A program made the position numbers and the translations under genes. From the NCBI GenBank assembly GCA_944389075.1, contig CALXLA010000057.1:30322-94321 (forward strand): 64,000 nucleotides of DNA, written 5' to 3'. The notes under the pieces are model-generated. The model was given only the letters and a program-made list of their open reading frames with translations. It had not been told where the DNA came from and searched no databases. Below are positions 45,634-56,029 of the stretch, one piece after another. The stretch comes from an uncultured Spirochaetaceae bacterium (GTDB lineage: Bacteria; Spirochaetota; Spirochaetia; Sphaerochaetales; Sphaerochaetaceae). Every line of letters begins with the position of its first letter. Position 1 is the first letter of the stretch.

Positions 45634-45958
45634 TAGTTTATCATGTCGTTCGGTTAGTATTTGGGCATATCCCTATCTCCTGCATAGAAATTATTCCCAG
45701 AAATGTGAAAATCCTCATTTCTGCATGGAAACAGATATTCCTACCAAGATATATATTCCCTGCCCTTAAACTTTTCTTGCGTTAAACGCTAAAGACGGGA
45801 AATTATCACACAAAGCAAAATCCAAGGAAGTGGTGCTGAATGTATATCGGCATCGGTGCTCATCTCATGCGCACTGTGCTTTTGCGAACGAATAATCATG
45901 CTTGCTATATAAAATCTTTTATGTATACTGTACAAAGTATAAAATACGGATTTTTCAT

Positions 45959-46669
45959 ATGATTCCTAAAATAATACATTATTGTTGGTTTGGACCATCT
46001 CATACAGAAGAGCAAACATTGAAATTAAAATCAGTTATAGAACAATGGCAAAAAGTATGTCCGGATTATCAAATTATAGAATGGAACGAGACTAATTTTG
46101 ATTTCAGTGAAAATAAATTTGCATCCGAAGCATATTTTGCAAAAAAATGGGCATTTGTAGCAGATTATGCAAGATTGAAAGTTCTGGAAGAATATGGAGG
46201 TATCTATTTAGATACAGATATTGAGCTTCTTAAAAATTTTGATTCTCTATTAAATTACCCCGCATTTATAGGTTTCGAAAACAATCACAGACTATGTTCG
46301 GCAGTAATTGGTGCTGAAAAAAACAATAAAGTTATTCAATCTTGGTTATCATATTATAAAAATCCTAGATCATTTATTTTATGGATTGGAGTACTCTGGG
46401 TCTGTCCCAATACCGTGATATATCCTAGAATATTAAGAAAAATAAATCCGACATTCTTAATACGCAATCAAGAACAAACATTAAAATATATCAAAATATT
46501 TACAAAAGATGTATTCAGTCCAAAAAATTATTATACAAAAAAAATACCATTAACAAAAGATACAATTCCTATTCATCACTTTGGTGGTAGCTGGCTCGAT
46601 ATCAGAATGTGGTCTATAAAATATATTTCATACAAATGGAAAACAAGGAATCATCAATGGAAATACTAA
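45959..46669 (+). CDS. DXD-type glycosyltransferase (capsule/OCH1-like)
   Basis: The 236-residue protein (from ATG 45959, MIPKIIHYCWFG) belongs to the sugar-transferase family with a DXD motif (EYGGIYLDTDIELL) and HHFGGSW near the end, typical of capsular and LPS glycosyltransferases. The Shine-Dalgarno sequence is weak (CGGA). The gene is much more AT-rich than others in the window and is flanked by IS21 and IS3 debris, so it was probably acquired laterally. Confidence 0.85.
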   Translation: MIPKIIHYCWFGPSHTEEQTLKLKSVIEQWQKVCPDYQIIEWNETNFDFSENKFASEAYFAKKWAFVADYARLKVLEEYGGIYLDTDIELLKNFDSLLNYPAFIGFENNHRLCSAVIGAEKNNKVIQSWLSYYKNPRSFILWIGVLWVCPNTVIYPRILRKINPTFLIRNQEQTLKYIKIFTKDVFSPKNYYTKKIPLTKDTIPIHHFGGSWLDIRMWSIKYISYKWKTRNHQWKY

Positions 46670-46816
46670 CCTTAATTCTACTCTAATAACCATGAAAAAT
46701 GCTGAATTTAGGATAATTCCTTCTATTTCAAATAATAAAATACAAATGCAGAATGACCTTCACCTTTTTCATAGTTTATAATAGGAACTATGAAAAATTA
46801 TAATCATGGCCATCGA

Positions 46817-47837
46817 CTGAGTGAGATGTTCCCCTAAGTTGGACTAAAAACCAATTTAGAGGGTTTCATCATGAAGGAAGAAGATATTAGAAGAGAGCTA
46901 GAGATTGTGCTATCAGGAAAAGATAAGGAATCGCTCACGCGCAGGGAGCGATACCAGCTCATCAGAGAGCTAAGCGGCGAATTCTATCTGTATGAGCTTA
47001 CAGAATTCTTCAATGTCCAAAGAGTTCATATTTAAACTGGAAGGCAAATCATATAACAGATAAAGATGAAGATCTGAAGGCAAGGATAAAAGGGATATTT
47101 TCCCGCCATAAAGGAAGATACGGATACAGAAGGATTACAGCACAGCTCCATTCTGAATGGCATTGCTGTAAACCATAAGAAGGTCAATCGGATAATGCGA
47201 GAGCTTAACCTATACCCTGCAGCTGCAAGCAGGCACAAGTATTCATAATATAAGGGAGAGGCAGGCAAGACAGTTCCCAATAGGCTCAAAAGAAAGTTCA
47301 GCGTGAATGAGCCTGATAAAGTATGGGCTACTGATGTAACAGAATTTGCTACGGAAGAAGGCAAGCTATATCTCTCCCTGATAAAGGATCTCTGTACCGG
47401 CGAGATAATAAGCTATTCAGTCTCTCCATCTCCTAATCTCGATATGGTGATCGCAATGCTTGATAAAGCTCTTGCTGACCATTCTTGCCATAAAGGGCTG
47501 TGATTCATTCGGACCAAGGATGGCATTACCAGCATTGTGCATTTGTGGATCGTCTTAAAGCTAATGGATATTACTCAGAGCATATCCAGAAAATGCAACT
47601 GCCTAGACAACAGCAAGATGGAGACTTTTTTCTCAACGCTCAAGCGGGAGATGTATTTCGGGCATGAAAAGGAGTTTAAAACAAGAGAGCAGTTAAGTAC
47701 TGCAATAGATGAATACATCGAATATTACAATAAAGAGAGGATTCAAATGAAACTAGGCTATCTTCCTCCGTTGATTTTCCGAGAGAAGATAGCCTGGCAT
47801 TATTTCATGTCCAGCTTTGAGGGTTCACCTCACTCAG
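46817..47837 (+). mobile_element. Decayed IS3-family element
   Basis: The ends form an imperfect inverted repeat: CTGAGTGAGATG at the left (46817) and the complement of CACCTCACTCAG at the right (to 47837), each running on to GTTGGAC or GTCCAGC. The element is ~1020 bases. A third copy of the right end lies at 39442-39505. Confidence 0.75.
46871..47836 (+). pseudogene. IS3-family transposase (OrfAB), frameshifted
   Basis: OrfA starts at ATG 46871 (MKEEDIRREL) but stops after ~55 codons. OrfB pieces follow in different frames: GRYGYRRITAQLHSE, DKVWATDVTEFATEEGKLYLS (first catalytic Asp region), and KMETFFSTLKREM (Glu region). The expected HSD segment is damaged (FIRTKDG). Several frameshifts and stops make it inactive. 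Confidence 0.85.
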
Positions 47838-47934
47838 CCGGTGGTATGGCCCAGCCCTATAAGGGCATGTTACCGACAAGTGCTGGTTCGCGCCCTGAAT
47901 ACGACAACAGCCGCATCTCTTCATCAGGCCACTG

Positions 47935-48190
47935 CTAAAGCAGCCTTTGTCCCTTATCTATCCGGGAATTACTCGGATCCGTATTTGCCCTTTTCTGCTG
48001 GCTTGCCCGTAAACGCGGGTCGAACAGCTCTTTCATCACCAGCTGGTTCCTGATGTATTTCTCTATCGTAGCCTTGTTTCGTTCCACGGTATATACATAG
48101 TATCCGCGGTACCAGAATTCCCTGTTGCCGTATCTGTACTTCAAATTCGCAAACCTATCGAATATTACCAGGCTGTTCTTAAGGAGGCAT
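47935..48190 (-). pseudogene. IS200/IS605 TnpA fragment
   Basis: The minus strand reads LVIFDRFANLKYRYGNREFW, then YRGYYVYTVERNKATIEKYIRNQ, the C-terminal half of a Y1 HUH transposase including the YYV segment near the catalytic Tyr. The N-terminal half with the HUH motif is missing. Confidence 0.75.
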
Positions 48191-49302
48191 TTGTTTTCTT
48201 CCGCCTAAAAAGGAAAGCGTGTCCACTTGAAAAAATGGATAGGTTGTCCATTGCAATTCTAAGAATCCACCTGCTGGAATCGTAGGAATCATTAAAAATG
48301 TCTGTCAGATGAAGATTAGAACCGCTTAGATGGAGTCTTTTTACTCTCTGAAGAATTCGGATCTTTATGGACTGCCCTATGCTTGTTATCGAGAACATTC
48401 CTCCTACCTTTCCGACTGGCACTGCATGTAGAGGAGTATGAATTGCCCCATTTAAGAGACCGTATTGAATATCTGGAGCACAAGGAAAGGATACAGCTCA
48501 AAGACATTTGGAAATTCATCAATGCAGAGAAGATCAAATTTCGAATACATGATCTTATTCTCAAGGATCTGACCATCAGTATCCCTGTAAAACCGAAGCA
48601 ACTGTTGTAAAGCACAGAAAACGATATCCATCTCGTACGAAGACCGGCAGCGCATGCCGATGTGGCAAACATCCTCGCAATCCATGGCCTTCCGGTTCCA
48701 GGAAGCCCACCATATCACGAGATTGAATCCATTGCGTACGAAGTCCAGTGAATTCAGTTCTCAGATGTATTCCATGTCCAGCTTACGATCAGGTGAATCA
48801 AGAATTTCATCAAAATGAGCATAGGCTTCTTATCTTGGCTTACCTGGCATAGCACATTCAAGAATCTGGCAGCATGATCACGGATGTTGATGAAAGGTCC
48901 TCAAGTGATGGACTGTCTTTTTCTGCTATCATATGAATGTCATCAGCAGCCCTCTGCTGTCCAAGCATATAAAGTGAATCTCAGATTGAGAACATGTTAT
49001 CCTTCATATCCATTGCCATATTCCCCATGTGCGATGTAGATTCTGTTGAGGTCCTGTTTCTCCTGACTTGCCTTATCCCTGTCTGCGATGCATCTGGAGA
49101 CTATTACCTTGAATCTTCTGACACTAAATATGCATGGCTAGCAACGGCTTCAACATCTGCAGGGAACCGCTTTATCCAGAAGAAGATACCCAGAAGTGTC
49201 CTGGATGAATCTCGGCTTCGCACTACCACATTCCCTTCACTTGCTACACCCATCTATATCCCGAATCTCGTTGGCTCGTTTGCATAATAATGTTCATTTC
49301 CA
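48191..49302. other. IS debris, no intact gene
   Basis: Between the IS200 fragment and the FrhB-like gene no intact frame is seen. An IstB-like piece lies at 48440-48720 (separate entry). The plus-strand frame at 48994-49287 has no ribosome site or recognisable family. Confidence 0.5.
48440..48720 (-). pseudogene. IS21-family IstB remnant
   Basis: A minus-strand frame reads CHIGMRCRSS, then SKFDLLCIDEF, matching the spacing between the post-Walker A segment and Walker B (DLLIIDE) of IstB helper ATPases. Walker A is lost and the frame stops after about 88 codons. Confidence 0.5.
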
Positions 49303-50499
49303 TCACACATTGTGCTTGGAATATGTCAGTTTGATTGAGTATCTACGCCATCCAATAATTTTATCCCTGAAACTTACGTCAACAATATCCATGCCGTCTT
49401 TCTGCATGTCTTTAAGATATGCAGAAAAGACTAATGAAGAAGGTACTCCATGGCATATGATAGATATTGTATAGAGATTAGAATAATCAAATCGTCCAAG
49501 ATACGAATAGAGTCCTGCAATCTGACAAGGAGTACCTGAAAAAAGTACCAGACGTCCTGTTGCCAGTTCCCGTTTAACATCTTCATACGATGAACCAATC
49601 GTGCTCTGAATGTATTTTGAACCATATAACAGAGAAAGCCTTGCAACATCATCTACTGCTGTATGCTTTACAAAATTTGAAGATAATAAATCCAAAACAG
49701 CTCCGAAAACTATACCACCTTTACGGACTATCTCCTCTGCAAGAACTGGAAAGACACCACCAGATGAACAGCATGCTCTTATCTCATCAGAGGCTTTCAT
49801 GGCATATACCGCCCTGAAACCTGTAAGCATCTTCTTGGGATTTGCGACAGGACATATCCTCTTGCATAGGCCACAATTAATACACTTAGATTCATCAATT
49901 ATAGGATACTGAAAACCCTCATTGTCAGCCTTCATTCCAATAGCTTTAGTCGGACAAGCAGACACACATGCAGAGCATCCTATACATGTCTTCTTAAGAT
50001 CATTTTCTACTCTACTCATTCCAGCAGCTGTTCTTTTAAAACGGATTGGCCATAACGTTCTTACTATCCCTCTGAAAAGAGATGCAATACCTCTTAGTTT
50101 ATTACTATTAATATGCTGCAATGATGTTGCAAACGAGTTAGAACGGAGCTCTAGAAAAAATCTCTCTCTTTTTCGAGGCTTTACTGGGGGATACCATATG
50201 GCTGGTTGAAATGCTTTTAAAATTGATGTCCTACGGATTTCCATTCTCCCTGATAACATCGAAATAAGCTTTTCGCCTTTTTCAGTTACAACAATGACTT
50301 CTGAAACACCTTTATCATCATCCATTGATGGATATGCCATTCTTATATTCCAGAAGTCACCTATTATCAAATCGCCGGGCATTCTATATCCCTTGAATAG
50401 ACATGAATAACACGAAGGTCTCAGTGAATAATCGGACAGGAATACCTTGAAAAATGCATCGTCACTATGCTGAATTGCTATTTCAGCTTTCTCTTCCAT
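49303..50499 (-). CDS. Rearranged FrhB-like iron-sulfur protein
   Basis: FrhB/F420-hydrogenase-beta-like proteins beside pyruvyl transferases in polysaccharide loci usually run ferredoxin, FrhB_N, FrhB_C. Here residues 1-~155 (from ATG 50499, GGAG 8 bases upstream) match an FrhB_C end (RPSCYSCLFKG, IGDFW). Then come two 4Fe-4S motifs (CIGCSACVSACP, CINCGLCKRICP), FrhB_N, and a C-terminal domain cut at ~IGWRRYSIKLTYS. The order is permuted: the start supplies what the end lacks. ATG 50019 could start the second part. It may be a non-functional product of a tandem duplication. Confidence 0.7.
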   Translation of the reverse strand: MEEKAEIAIQHSDDAFFKVFLSDYSLRPSCYSCLFKGYRMPGDLIIGDFWNIRMAYPSMDDDKGVSEVIVVTEKGEKLISMLSGRMEIRRTSILKAFQPAIWYPPVKPRKRERFFLELRSNSFATSLQHINSNKLRGIASLFRGIVRTLWPIRFKRTAAGMSRVENDLKKTCIGCSACVSACPTKAIGMKADNEGFQYPIIDESKCINCGLCKRICPVANPKKMLTGFRAVYAMKASDEIRACCSSGGVFPVLAEEIVRKGGIVFGAVLDLLSSNFVKHTAVDDVARLSLLYGSKYIQSTIGSSYEDVKRELATGRLVLFSGTPCQIAGLYSYLGRFDYSNLYTISIICHGVPSSLVFSAYLKDMQKDGMDIVDVSFRDKIIGWRRYSIKLTYSKHNV

Positions 50500-51642
50500 G
50501 TATACATCTCCTGAGATATTCTCTCCCTGTTGACCTGAAATTGCATAACATTTCATTGATTCTATCCCAATCAAACTTTCCCTTTGTGGCAAGAAGCTCT
50601 TTAAAACGATCTACACTTGATGCACAAACAGAGTCCGGATTGATTCCAAGCGTTTCCAGAAGTGATGTTATTCGTACATCTTTTCGTCCATTCCAGTCAT
50701 GTATAGGTATGTATATGAAATCAGTATTGAATATTATTGCGAATGCAACACCATGGAAAGAATTAGTCACCAAAAGATCTGTATCTCTTATATATCTAAG
50801 CCATTCAGCTATATCTGGCATGACAGAGGATCTACTTCTATCCCATCTAGACATCTCACTAGAGTATGTATAAGCAATATGGTCTCTACCGAAAAAACCT
50901 TCAAGTACATTTATAACTGATGTGTAGTCTATTACACCACCATTCTTTAAATAATAACAGAAACATTTCGTATTATAGTCTTTAATTTTACCATCCCTCG
51001 TCTCTATAAGGCGAATGTACATCTCATCCCCATAAAGCATTACAGGGTCTGGCACCCATTGACCACCCTCTACACCAAGGTATTTTAATGTTGAAAGCCC
51101 CGCTTCTTCGCGCACAGATATTGCATCCAGTCCATTAAGTTGTTCACTCAAATATTTTGCAGAACCTTTTGATGGTAATGAGAATCCAAAGCTTGCCGCA
51201 TATGAGAAACCTGGCTTGCCTGGAGCTCTAAAGCTCAGGCAGAAAGCATCTATCGCTTTTTTCCCACCAAGAGGCCCTGTGGCAATCTTACCCCATACTG
51301 ATCACTTCCTGTTATGTAAAAATCATAACTATCGCTGACTGCTTTCAAAGAACGGCATGTCATATATATTTTTTTTGAATAGTTCAGATAATTTTTCTGA
51401 AATTCCCTGAAATGCCTGAAGTCCCCAGCCTTGCTTGGGCGAAATCCTGACAAAATGTATTTATCAATTAGTGGACGAATCTCCCAATACAATGCCAGAT
51501 TTTCTCCCATATATCTTATCAATGTTGGCTTAACTCCTAGCTCCTGTAGATACGATTGCAGAGCAAAGGCCTGCAATTGCTGACCATAGTTTGATATAGA
51601 ACCCCAGTGTGTAAGTATTGCAGCGGTCTTGTCTAAGCCCAT
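50483..51642 (-). pseudogene. Polysaccharide pyruvyl transferase, frameshifted
   Basis: The family adds pyruvate ketals to surface polysaccharides. The N-terminal half (from ATG 51642 after AAGGAG; AAILTHWGSISNYGQQLQAFAL, YITGSDQ) and the C-terminal half (from ~51290; LVTNSFHGVAFAIIF) are in different frames. Near 51300 the sequence reads GATCAGTATGGGG where GATCAGGTATGGGG would restore SDQVWGK, so one G seems to be missing. Everything else is intact, suggesting recent inactivation or a sequencing error. Confidence 0.85.
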
Positions 51643-51663
51643 AAAATCTCCTTTTTCCACCAT

Positions 51664-52046
51664 TGGAACTTTATGAATATATCAAATAAATAATTATCTT
51701 TTAATATAGTTTAACTATTTGTTTTTTAGAATGCGATGCAGACAAAATATTCGCTAATTTCTAGGTTTGTGAATCCTTTTCTCTCATTGATTTCACTATT
51801 TTTCACCTGCCACAATAGCAAAATGCTAGGAAAAATTCATACTTCTATATAAAGTCATCTACTCTACTAACTCATCATTTTATGATGAGCTAATCTTCAT
51901 AAGCCATATAGCAATATAATTGATGGGTAATTTCAGATCCATATTTATTTTTGTAAGAAACTTATTTCTCTTGAATTTATTAAGTTTTGTCCTATCCTTG
52001 ACCCCATATCCCCTCTTGTTGATAATGCATACATACGGAGTTTCAG
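51664..52046. other. Intergenic region before asnS
   Basis: No gene is seen. A small hairpin (CTCATCA-N5-TGATGAG, 51881-51899) may end transcription. The asnS promoter is TTGACC (51998-52003) and GATAAT (52021-52026), 17 bases apart. Confidence 0.6.
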
Positions 52047-53429
52047 ATGGAAAAGAGAATCAAAGAGATTCTGGCTCTTGAGCCTGGTGAAGACACAATT
52101 AAGGCGGAAGGATGGGTCAGAACCAAGAGAGACAGCAAGAATGTATCATTTATCGAAATAAATGATGGTTCATGCCTGAAAGGTCTTCAGGCCGTACTTG
52201 ATAGATCTTCCTTCTCTGATGAGCTCATCTCCAAGCTCACAACGGGATGCTCTGTCTCTGTGACAGGAAAGATCGTCAAATCAGAAGGTGGAAATCAGGA
52301 TGTTGAACTCAGAGCTGAGAATGTAGAGATCATAGGCGAATGTCCTGCAGATTATCCTCTGCAGAAGAAGAGGCATACTGTCGAGTTCCTGAGAGAAAAG
52401 GCATATCTCAGACCGAGGACAAACCTCTTTGGTGCTGTCACGAGAGTCAGGAACACAATGGCATATGCTGTCCATTCATTCTTTCAGGAGAACGGCTTCG
52501 TCTATGTCAACACACCGCTCATTTCCGCATCTGACTGCGAAGGGGCAGGAGCTCAGTTTCAGGTAACTACGCTTGACCTTGAGAATGTGCCAAAAACTCC
52601 AGATGGAAAAGTCGACTATTCAAAGGATTTCTTCGGCAAGCTTGCAAACCTGACAGTATCAGGACAGCTTGAAGGCGAGACTTACGCTCTTGCAATGAAG
52701 AACATCTACACATTCGGACCAACATTCCGTGCAGAGAACTCTAACACGACAAGACATCTTGCGGAATTCTGGATGATTGAGCCAGAGATGGCATTTTGCA
52801 CGCTTGAAGGTGATATGGACTGTGCAGAGAAGTTCCTCAAGTATATCTTCAAAGCTGTCCTTGATAAAAACAGCGAGGATATGGAGTTCTTCAACAAGTT
52901 CGTGCTGCCAGGTGTCATCGAAAGCCTTGAGCATGTCATAACAAGCCCATTCGAGCATATGACATACACAGAAGCCATAAAGCATCTGGAGAAGAACAAC
53001 GACAAGTTTGAATTCCCTGTCAGCTGGGGTGTTGAAATCCAGACAGAACATGAACGCTACCTCACAGAAGAGATTGCCAAGCGCCCTGTAATCGTCACCG
53101 ACTACCCTAAGGATATCAAGGCGTTCTATATGAAGATGAACGAAGATGGAAAGACAGTCCGCGCAATGGATGTCCTTGCACCGCGTCTTGGTGAAATCAT
53201 CGGAGGTTCCGAAAGAGAGTATCGCTATGATGTCCTTCTTGACAGGATGAAGGAGCTTGGTCTCGATCCTGCAGCCTACTGGTGGTATCTTGACCTCAGA
53301 AAGTATGGATCAGTTCCTCATGCGGGATTCGGTCTTGGTTTCGAACGTGCAGTAAGATATGTCACAGGTATCGAGAACATCCGTGACGTAATCCCTTATC
53401 CACGCTATGTAAAGAGTTGCGAATATTAA
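52047..53429 (+). CDS. asnS: Asparaginyl-tRNA synthetase
   Basis: The 460-residue class IIb synthetase charges tRNA-Asn. An N-terminal OB-fold (about 15-105) leads to the catalytic core with motif 2 ([22 protein letters not shown]) and motif 3 ([17 protein letters not shown]). GGAG lies before the ATG and a near-consensus promoter with 17-base spacing lies upstream. It is a core gene between glycan and IS DNA; the IS1182 element begins 8 bases after its stop. Confidence 0.97.
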   Translation: MEKRIKEILALEPGEDTIKAEGWVRTKRDSKNVSFIEINDGSCLKGLQAVLDRSSFSDELISKLTTGCSVSVTGKIVKSEGGNQDVELRAENVEIIGECPADYPLQKKRHTVEFLREKAYLRPRTNLFGAVTRVRNTMAYAVHSFFQENGFVYVNTPLISASDCEGAGAQFQVTTLDLENVPKTPDGKVDYSKDFFGKLANLTVSGQLEGETYALAMKNIYTFGPTFRAENSNTTRHLAEFWMIEPEMAFCTLEGDMDCAEKFLKYIFKAVLDKNSEDMEFFNKFVLPGVIESLEHVITSPFEHMTYTEAIKHLEKNNDKFEFPVSWGVEIQTEHERYLTEEIAKRPVIVTDYPKDIKAFYMKMNEDGKTVRAMDVLAPRLGEIIGGSEREYRYDVLLDRMKELGLDPAAYWWYLDLRKYGSVPHAGFGLGFERAVRYVTGIENIRDVIPYPRYVKSCEY

Positions 53430-53436
53430 TACGTAC

Positions 53437-55355
53437 AAAGGGGGCTGTCGCAAAAATCACTTTTGAGAAACGGCAGCGACCATTAATCAGCCACAGAGCA
53501 GGACTCCGGTCCTGCTTTGTGCATTAAAGCAGGCTGTGTAAGGCAGAATCCGGCCATCCAGGACAGAATCTCCCCTAGTTAATACCGGAATCAAATATTC
53601 ATCAGGAACTCAGCAGGCCTTCTGTTCTATCCTGAACCAGAAAGGCGTTCCGGCCCGGCCATTGGCAAGCCGTATAGAGTATCGGAGGGCATTCCCTGCC
53701 ATGCAGAGCATCATCCATTCAGCCTCTATATTCCTAATCCCGTGCATGCGGAAGCGGCGGCAGCCGAATGCGGCCTTCAGGAGCGCGAATGACCCCTCGG
53801 CCTGTATGCTCCGGTTTATCCTTATCTCTATCCCCTCATCGCTTGTTATCATGGCCTCGCTCTTCCTTCTGTGCTTCTCGGCCTCAATGTCTATCGTGAG
53901 CCGCTTGTAATCATATCTCTTCGCCTGAGAGAGCATGCACTGCTTCCTTAAGGGACAGCTCTTGCATCCTCTCCTTGCCTCATACACCTGCCCCTTGTCC
54001 GTATCCTTCACATAGAAGAGCTTGTGCCCTCTCATGCAGGTGAAAACATTGTTTTCTTCGTCGTATGCAGAATTGGACTTCAAAGAAGGATTCTTCCTGC
54101 TCTTCCTTTTCCTGTTCTCCTCATGGTACTGCGGCTTGATGTATGCCTTCTTGCCATGCTCCTCAAGCCATTCGTAATTATCCTTGATGTCGTAGCCTGA
54201 ATCGGCGCAGAAGGAATCATAATCAATACCTTCCTCCTCAAGCCTCTCAAGCATCGGGATCATCGTGCGGTAGTCAGTGCGGTCCATGAATGCGCCGCAG
54301 GCAATGACATAGCCGTTCTGGACCAGGTTCTGCATGTTGTATGCAGCCCTGAGCTGCCCGTTCCTCATATGGTCTTCCTTCATCCTCATGAACGTCGCAT
54401 CCTCATCAGTCTTTGACAGGCTCTTCCTCCCTGTCTCCTTCATCTTCCGTATCCATGAGATGTAATCCGCTATCTTCTCCTTCTCCTCCCGCATCTTCCT
54501 CCAGTCCTTCTGCTCCTGCGAAAGGCGATGTCCGCGGCCGCTGGATGACGGGAACCTGATGCCGTTCTCCTGCATGCGGGCCTCGAATGAATCAATGACA
54601 GCCATCACGTTCCTCTCCGTGATCTCTGTTTCAAGGCCATATGCAGCTGCTGTTCCAGATACCCTTGACAGGGCCTTTGCAAGGTTCTTCCCGCAGGCAG
54701 AAAGCCATACGAACGTGTATTTCCCTGCCGCGCTCTCTATCTTCGTCCCATCCTGGAACACTGTTCGCCCGTCAAGCTCCCCGAGCTCCCTGAGCCTCGT
54801 CACGCTCTGCCTCATGATGTCCGCTATCGCATCATGATTGCCCCGGATGAAGCGGTCTATCGTCGAATGGTCAGGTATCCTGTCCATGCCCAGCACCTTC
54901 ATGCATACGCAGTCGCGCTTCATCAGCTTCTCTATCTCCCGACAGGAGAATGTCCCGTTCATGTATGCGTATACGAGAAGGACCATCATCTTCGACGGAT
55001 GTATGGCAGATGGGCGGCCGCGTCTCTCCGTGCGCATGAATGCTCTATAGTCAAGTGTGGCATACAATGCATCCAGTGCCTCTATGTATGAGGAATATGT
55101 CTCATCCAATGGAATGGAAAGGTTCAGATACAGTTGTCCGTCTTCGAGATTCAGGATATTATCATTCATGGCCATATGGCTTAAGCAAGCTCCTCCTGTT
55201 TATTTCTTTGTGGTTATTGAAATTATAACGGAAAAGGCTTGCTTTTTCCATGCCAAGGCGCATGGCAATCCCAAATTAATTCGTTTTATTGCAAGAATTT
55301 ATATAGCTTTTGCTCGGACAGCAGAAGACCGCCGCTTTTTGCGACGGTCCCTTTT
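53437..55355 (-). mobile_element. IS1182-family element
   Basis: The ends are inverted repeats: AAAGGGGGCTGTCGCAAAAA (53437-53456) and the complement of TTTTTGCGACGGTCCCTTTT (55336-55355), 17 of 20 matching. Length is 1919 bases with one intact transposase. No clear target duplication is seen. Confidence 0.9.
53610..55175 (-). CDS. IS1182-family transposase
   Basis: The 521-residue DDE transposase has FQDGTKIES, CADSGYDIKDN and RSIQAEGSFALLK carrying the D, D and E, and a Cys-rich CPLRKQC segment (about 415). Residues before ~100 form the N-terminal helix domain (HPSKMMVLLVYAYMNGTFSCREIE). The frame is intact, so the element may be active. Confidence 0.92.
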   Translation of the reverse strand: MAMNDNILNLEDGQLYLNLSIPLDETYSSYIEALDALYATLDYRAFMRTERRGRPSAIHPSKMMVLLVYAYMNGTFSCREIEKLMKRDCVCMKVLGMDRIPDHSTIDRFIRGNHDAIADIMRQSVTRLRELGELDGRTVFQDGTKIESAAGKYTFVWLSACGKNLAKALSRVSGTAAAYGLETEITERNVMAVIDSFEARMQENGIRFPSSSGRGHRLSQEQKDWRKMREEKEKIADYISWIRKMKETGRKSLSKTDEDATFMRMKEDHMRNGQLRAAYNMQNLVQNGYVIACGAFMDRTDYRTMIPMLERLEEEGIDYDSFCADSGYDIKDNYEWLEEHGKKAYIKPQYHEENRKRKSRKNPSLKSNSAYDEENNVFTCMRGHKLFYVKDTDKGQVYEARRGCKSCPLRKQCMLSQAKRYDYKRLTIDIEAEKHRRKSEAMITSDEGIEIRINRSIQAEGSFALLKAAFGCRRFRMHGIRNIEAEWMMLCMAGNALRYSIRLANGRAGTPFWFRIEQKAC

Positions 55356-55465
55356 AAATTCTATAAATGAAAACTATAGATATACGATCTATTTAAATTC
55401 ATCCACAATAATCCATTACCGTCGAAAATTATTAATTATATCGTCATCCAGCGATATTCCGAGCA

Positions 55466-55987
55466 TCAAACAAATCTTGAACTTGAATTCATAACAAGTG
55501 AAAAAACTGCCAACTGTTCTGATGATACAAGCCCTGTTTTATCCAAAAGCCTGCTTTTCAGCCTTCGGACAGTCCTTTCGCTTATATTTAGAACTGTAGT
55601 CAATTCACTATTAGACAGCCCTCTTTCCATAACAGAAAGGAAAAGCTTCTCCTTTTCAGTGAGTTTTATACATCTTCTCACAGGACTCTTTTCAATGATG
55701 ATTCTTTCAAGTTCTTCAACATTCTCGGCAATATAAACTGAATCAAAAAGACAAACGACCATAAGCCGAAGATAAATGCTCCCCATAACTACTATCCTTA
55801 CATCTGGACATACAAGCCTGCTCTTATCTACTTCAAGCAAAAGCTCTTCAAGTGAAGGATTGCATATAACCGATACATCTGCATTTCCAATGAATATACC
55901 AACAGGAAGAATCCTGAATACACCACAGATATCTTCTCTCAGCTTCTCTTCAAATGGATACTGCCCCCTTAAAATTATATTTCTCAT
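55466..55987 (-). CDS. LuxR-type helix-turn-helix regulator
   Basis: The 173-residue protein has a C-terminal LuxR/GerE DNA-binding domain (about 108-165; LTEKEKLFLSVMERGLSNSELTTVLNISERTVRRLKSRL). Its N-terminal ~100 residues resemble a response-regulator receiver fold without a clear phospho-acceptor Asp, so it could be a degenerate response regulator. No sensor kinase is nearby. It sits next to a phase-variable-looking glycosyltransferase gene and could regulate it; that is a guess. Confidence 0.75.
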   Translation of the reverse strand: MRNIILRGQYPFEEKLREDICGVFRILPVGIFIGNADVSVICNPSLEELLLEVDKSRLVCPDVRIVVMGSIYLRLMVVCLFDSVYIAENVEELERIIIEKSPVRRCIKLTEKEKLFLSVMERGLSNSELTTVLNISERTVRRLKSRLLDKTGLVSSEQLAVFSLVMNSSSRFV

Positions 55988-56029
55988 ATAATATATACAC
56001 AGGAAGATAATAATATTGCTAATCTACTA

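Larger units (their letters stand above)
44721..45958. other. AT-rich gene-free stretch with IS21 remnant
   Basis: From 44721 to ~45130 no gene is seen; a small hairpin (TAGGTAT-GCGAA-ATACCTA near 44900) is the only structure noted. From 45140 to 45600 the minus strand has decayed IS21 sequence, listed separately, and the second 32-base repeat copy lies at 45602-45633. Confidence 0.6.

Noticed and set aside
48994..49287. 97-codon plus-strand frame in IS debris
   Set aside because: Starts like a hydrophobic signal, but no ribosome site, no family match, and the surrounding DNA is decayed.
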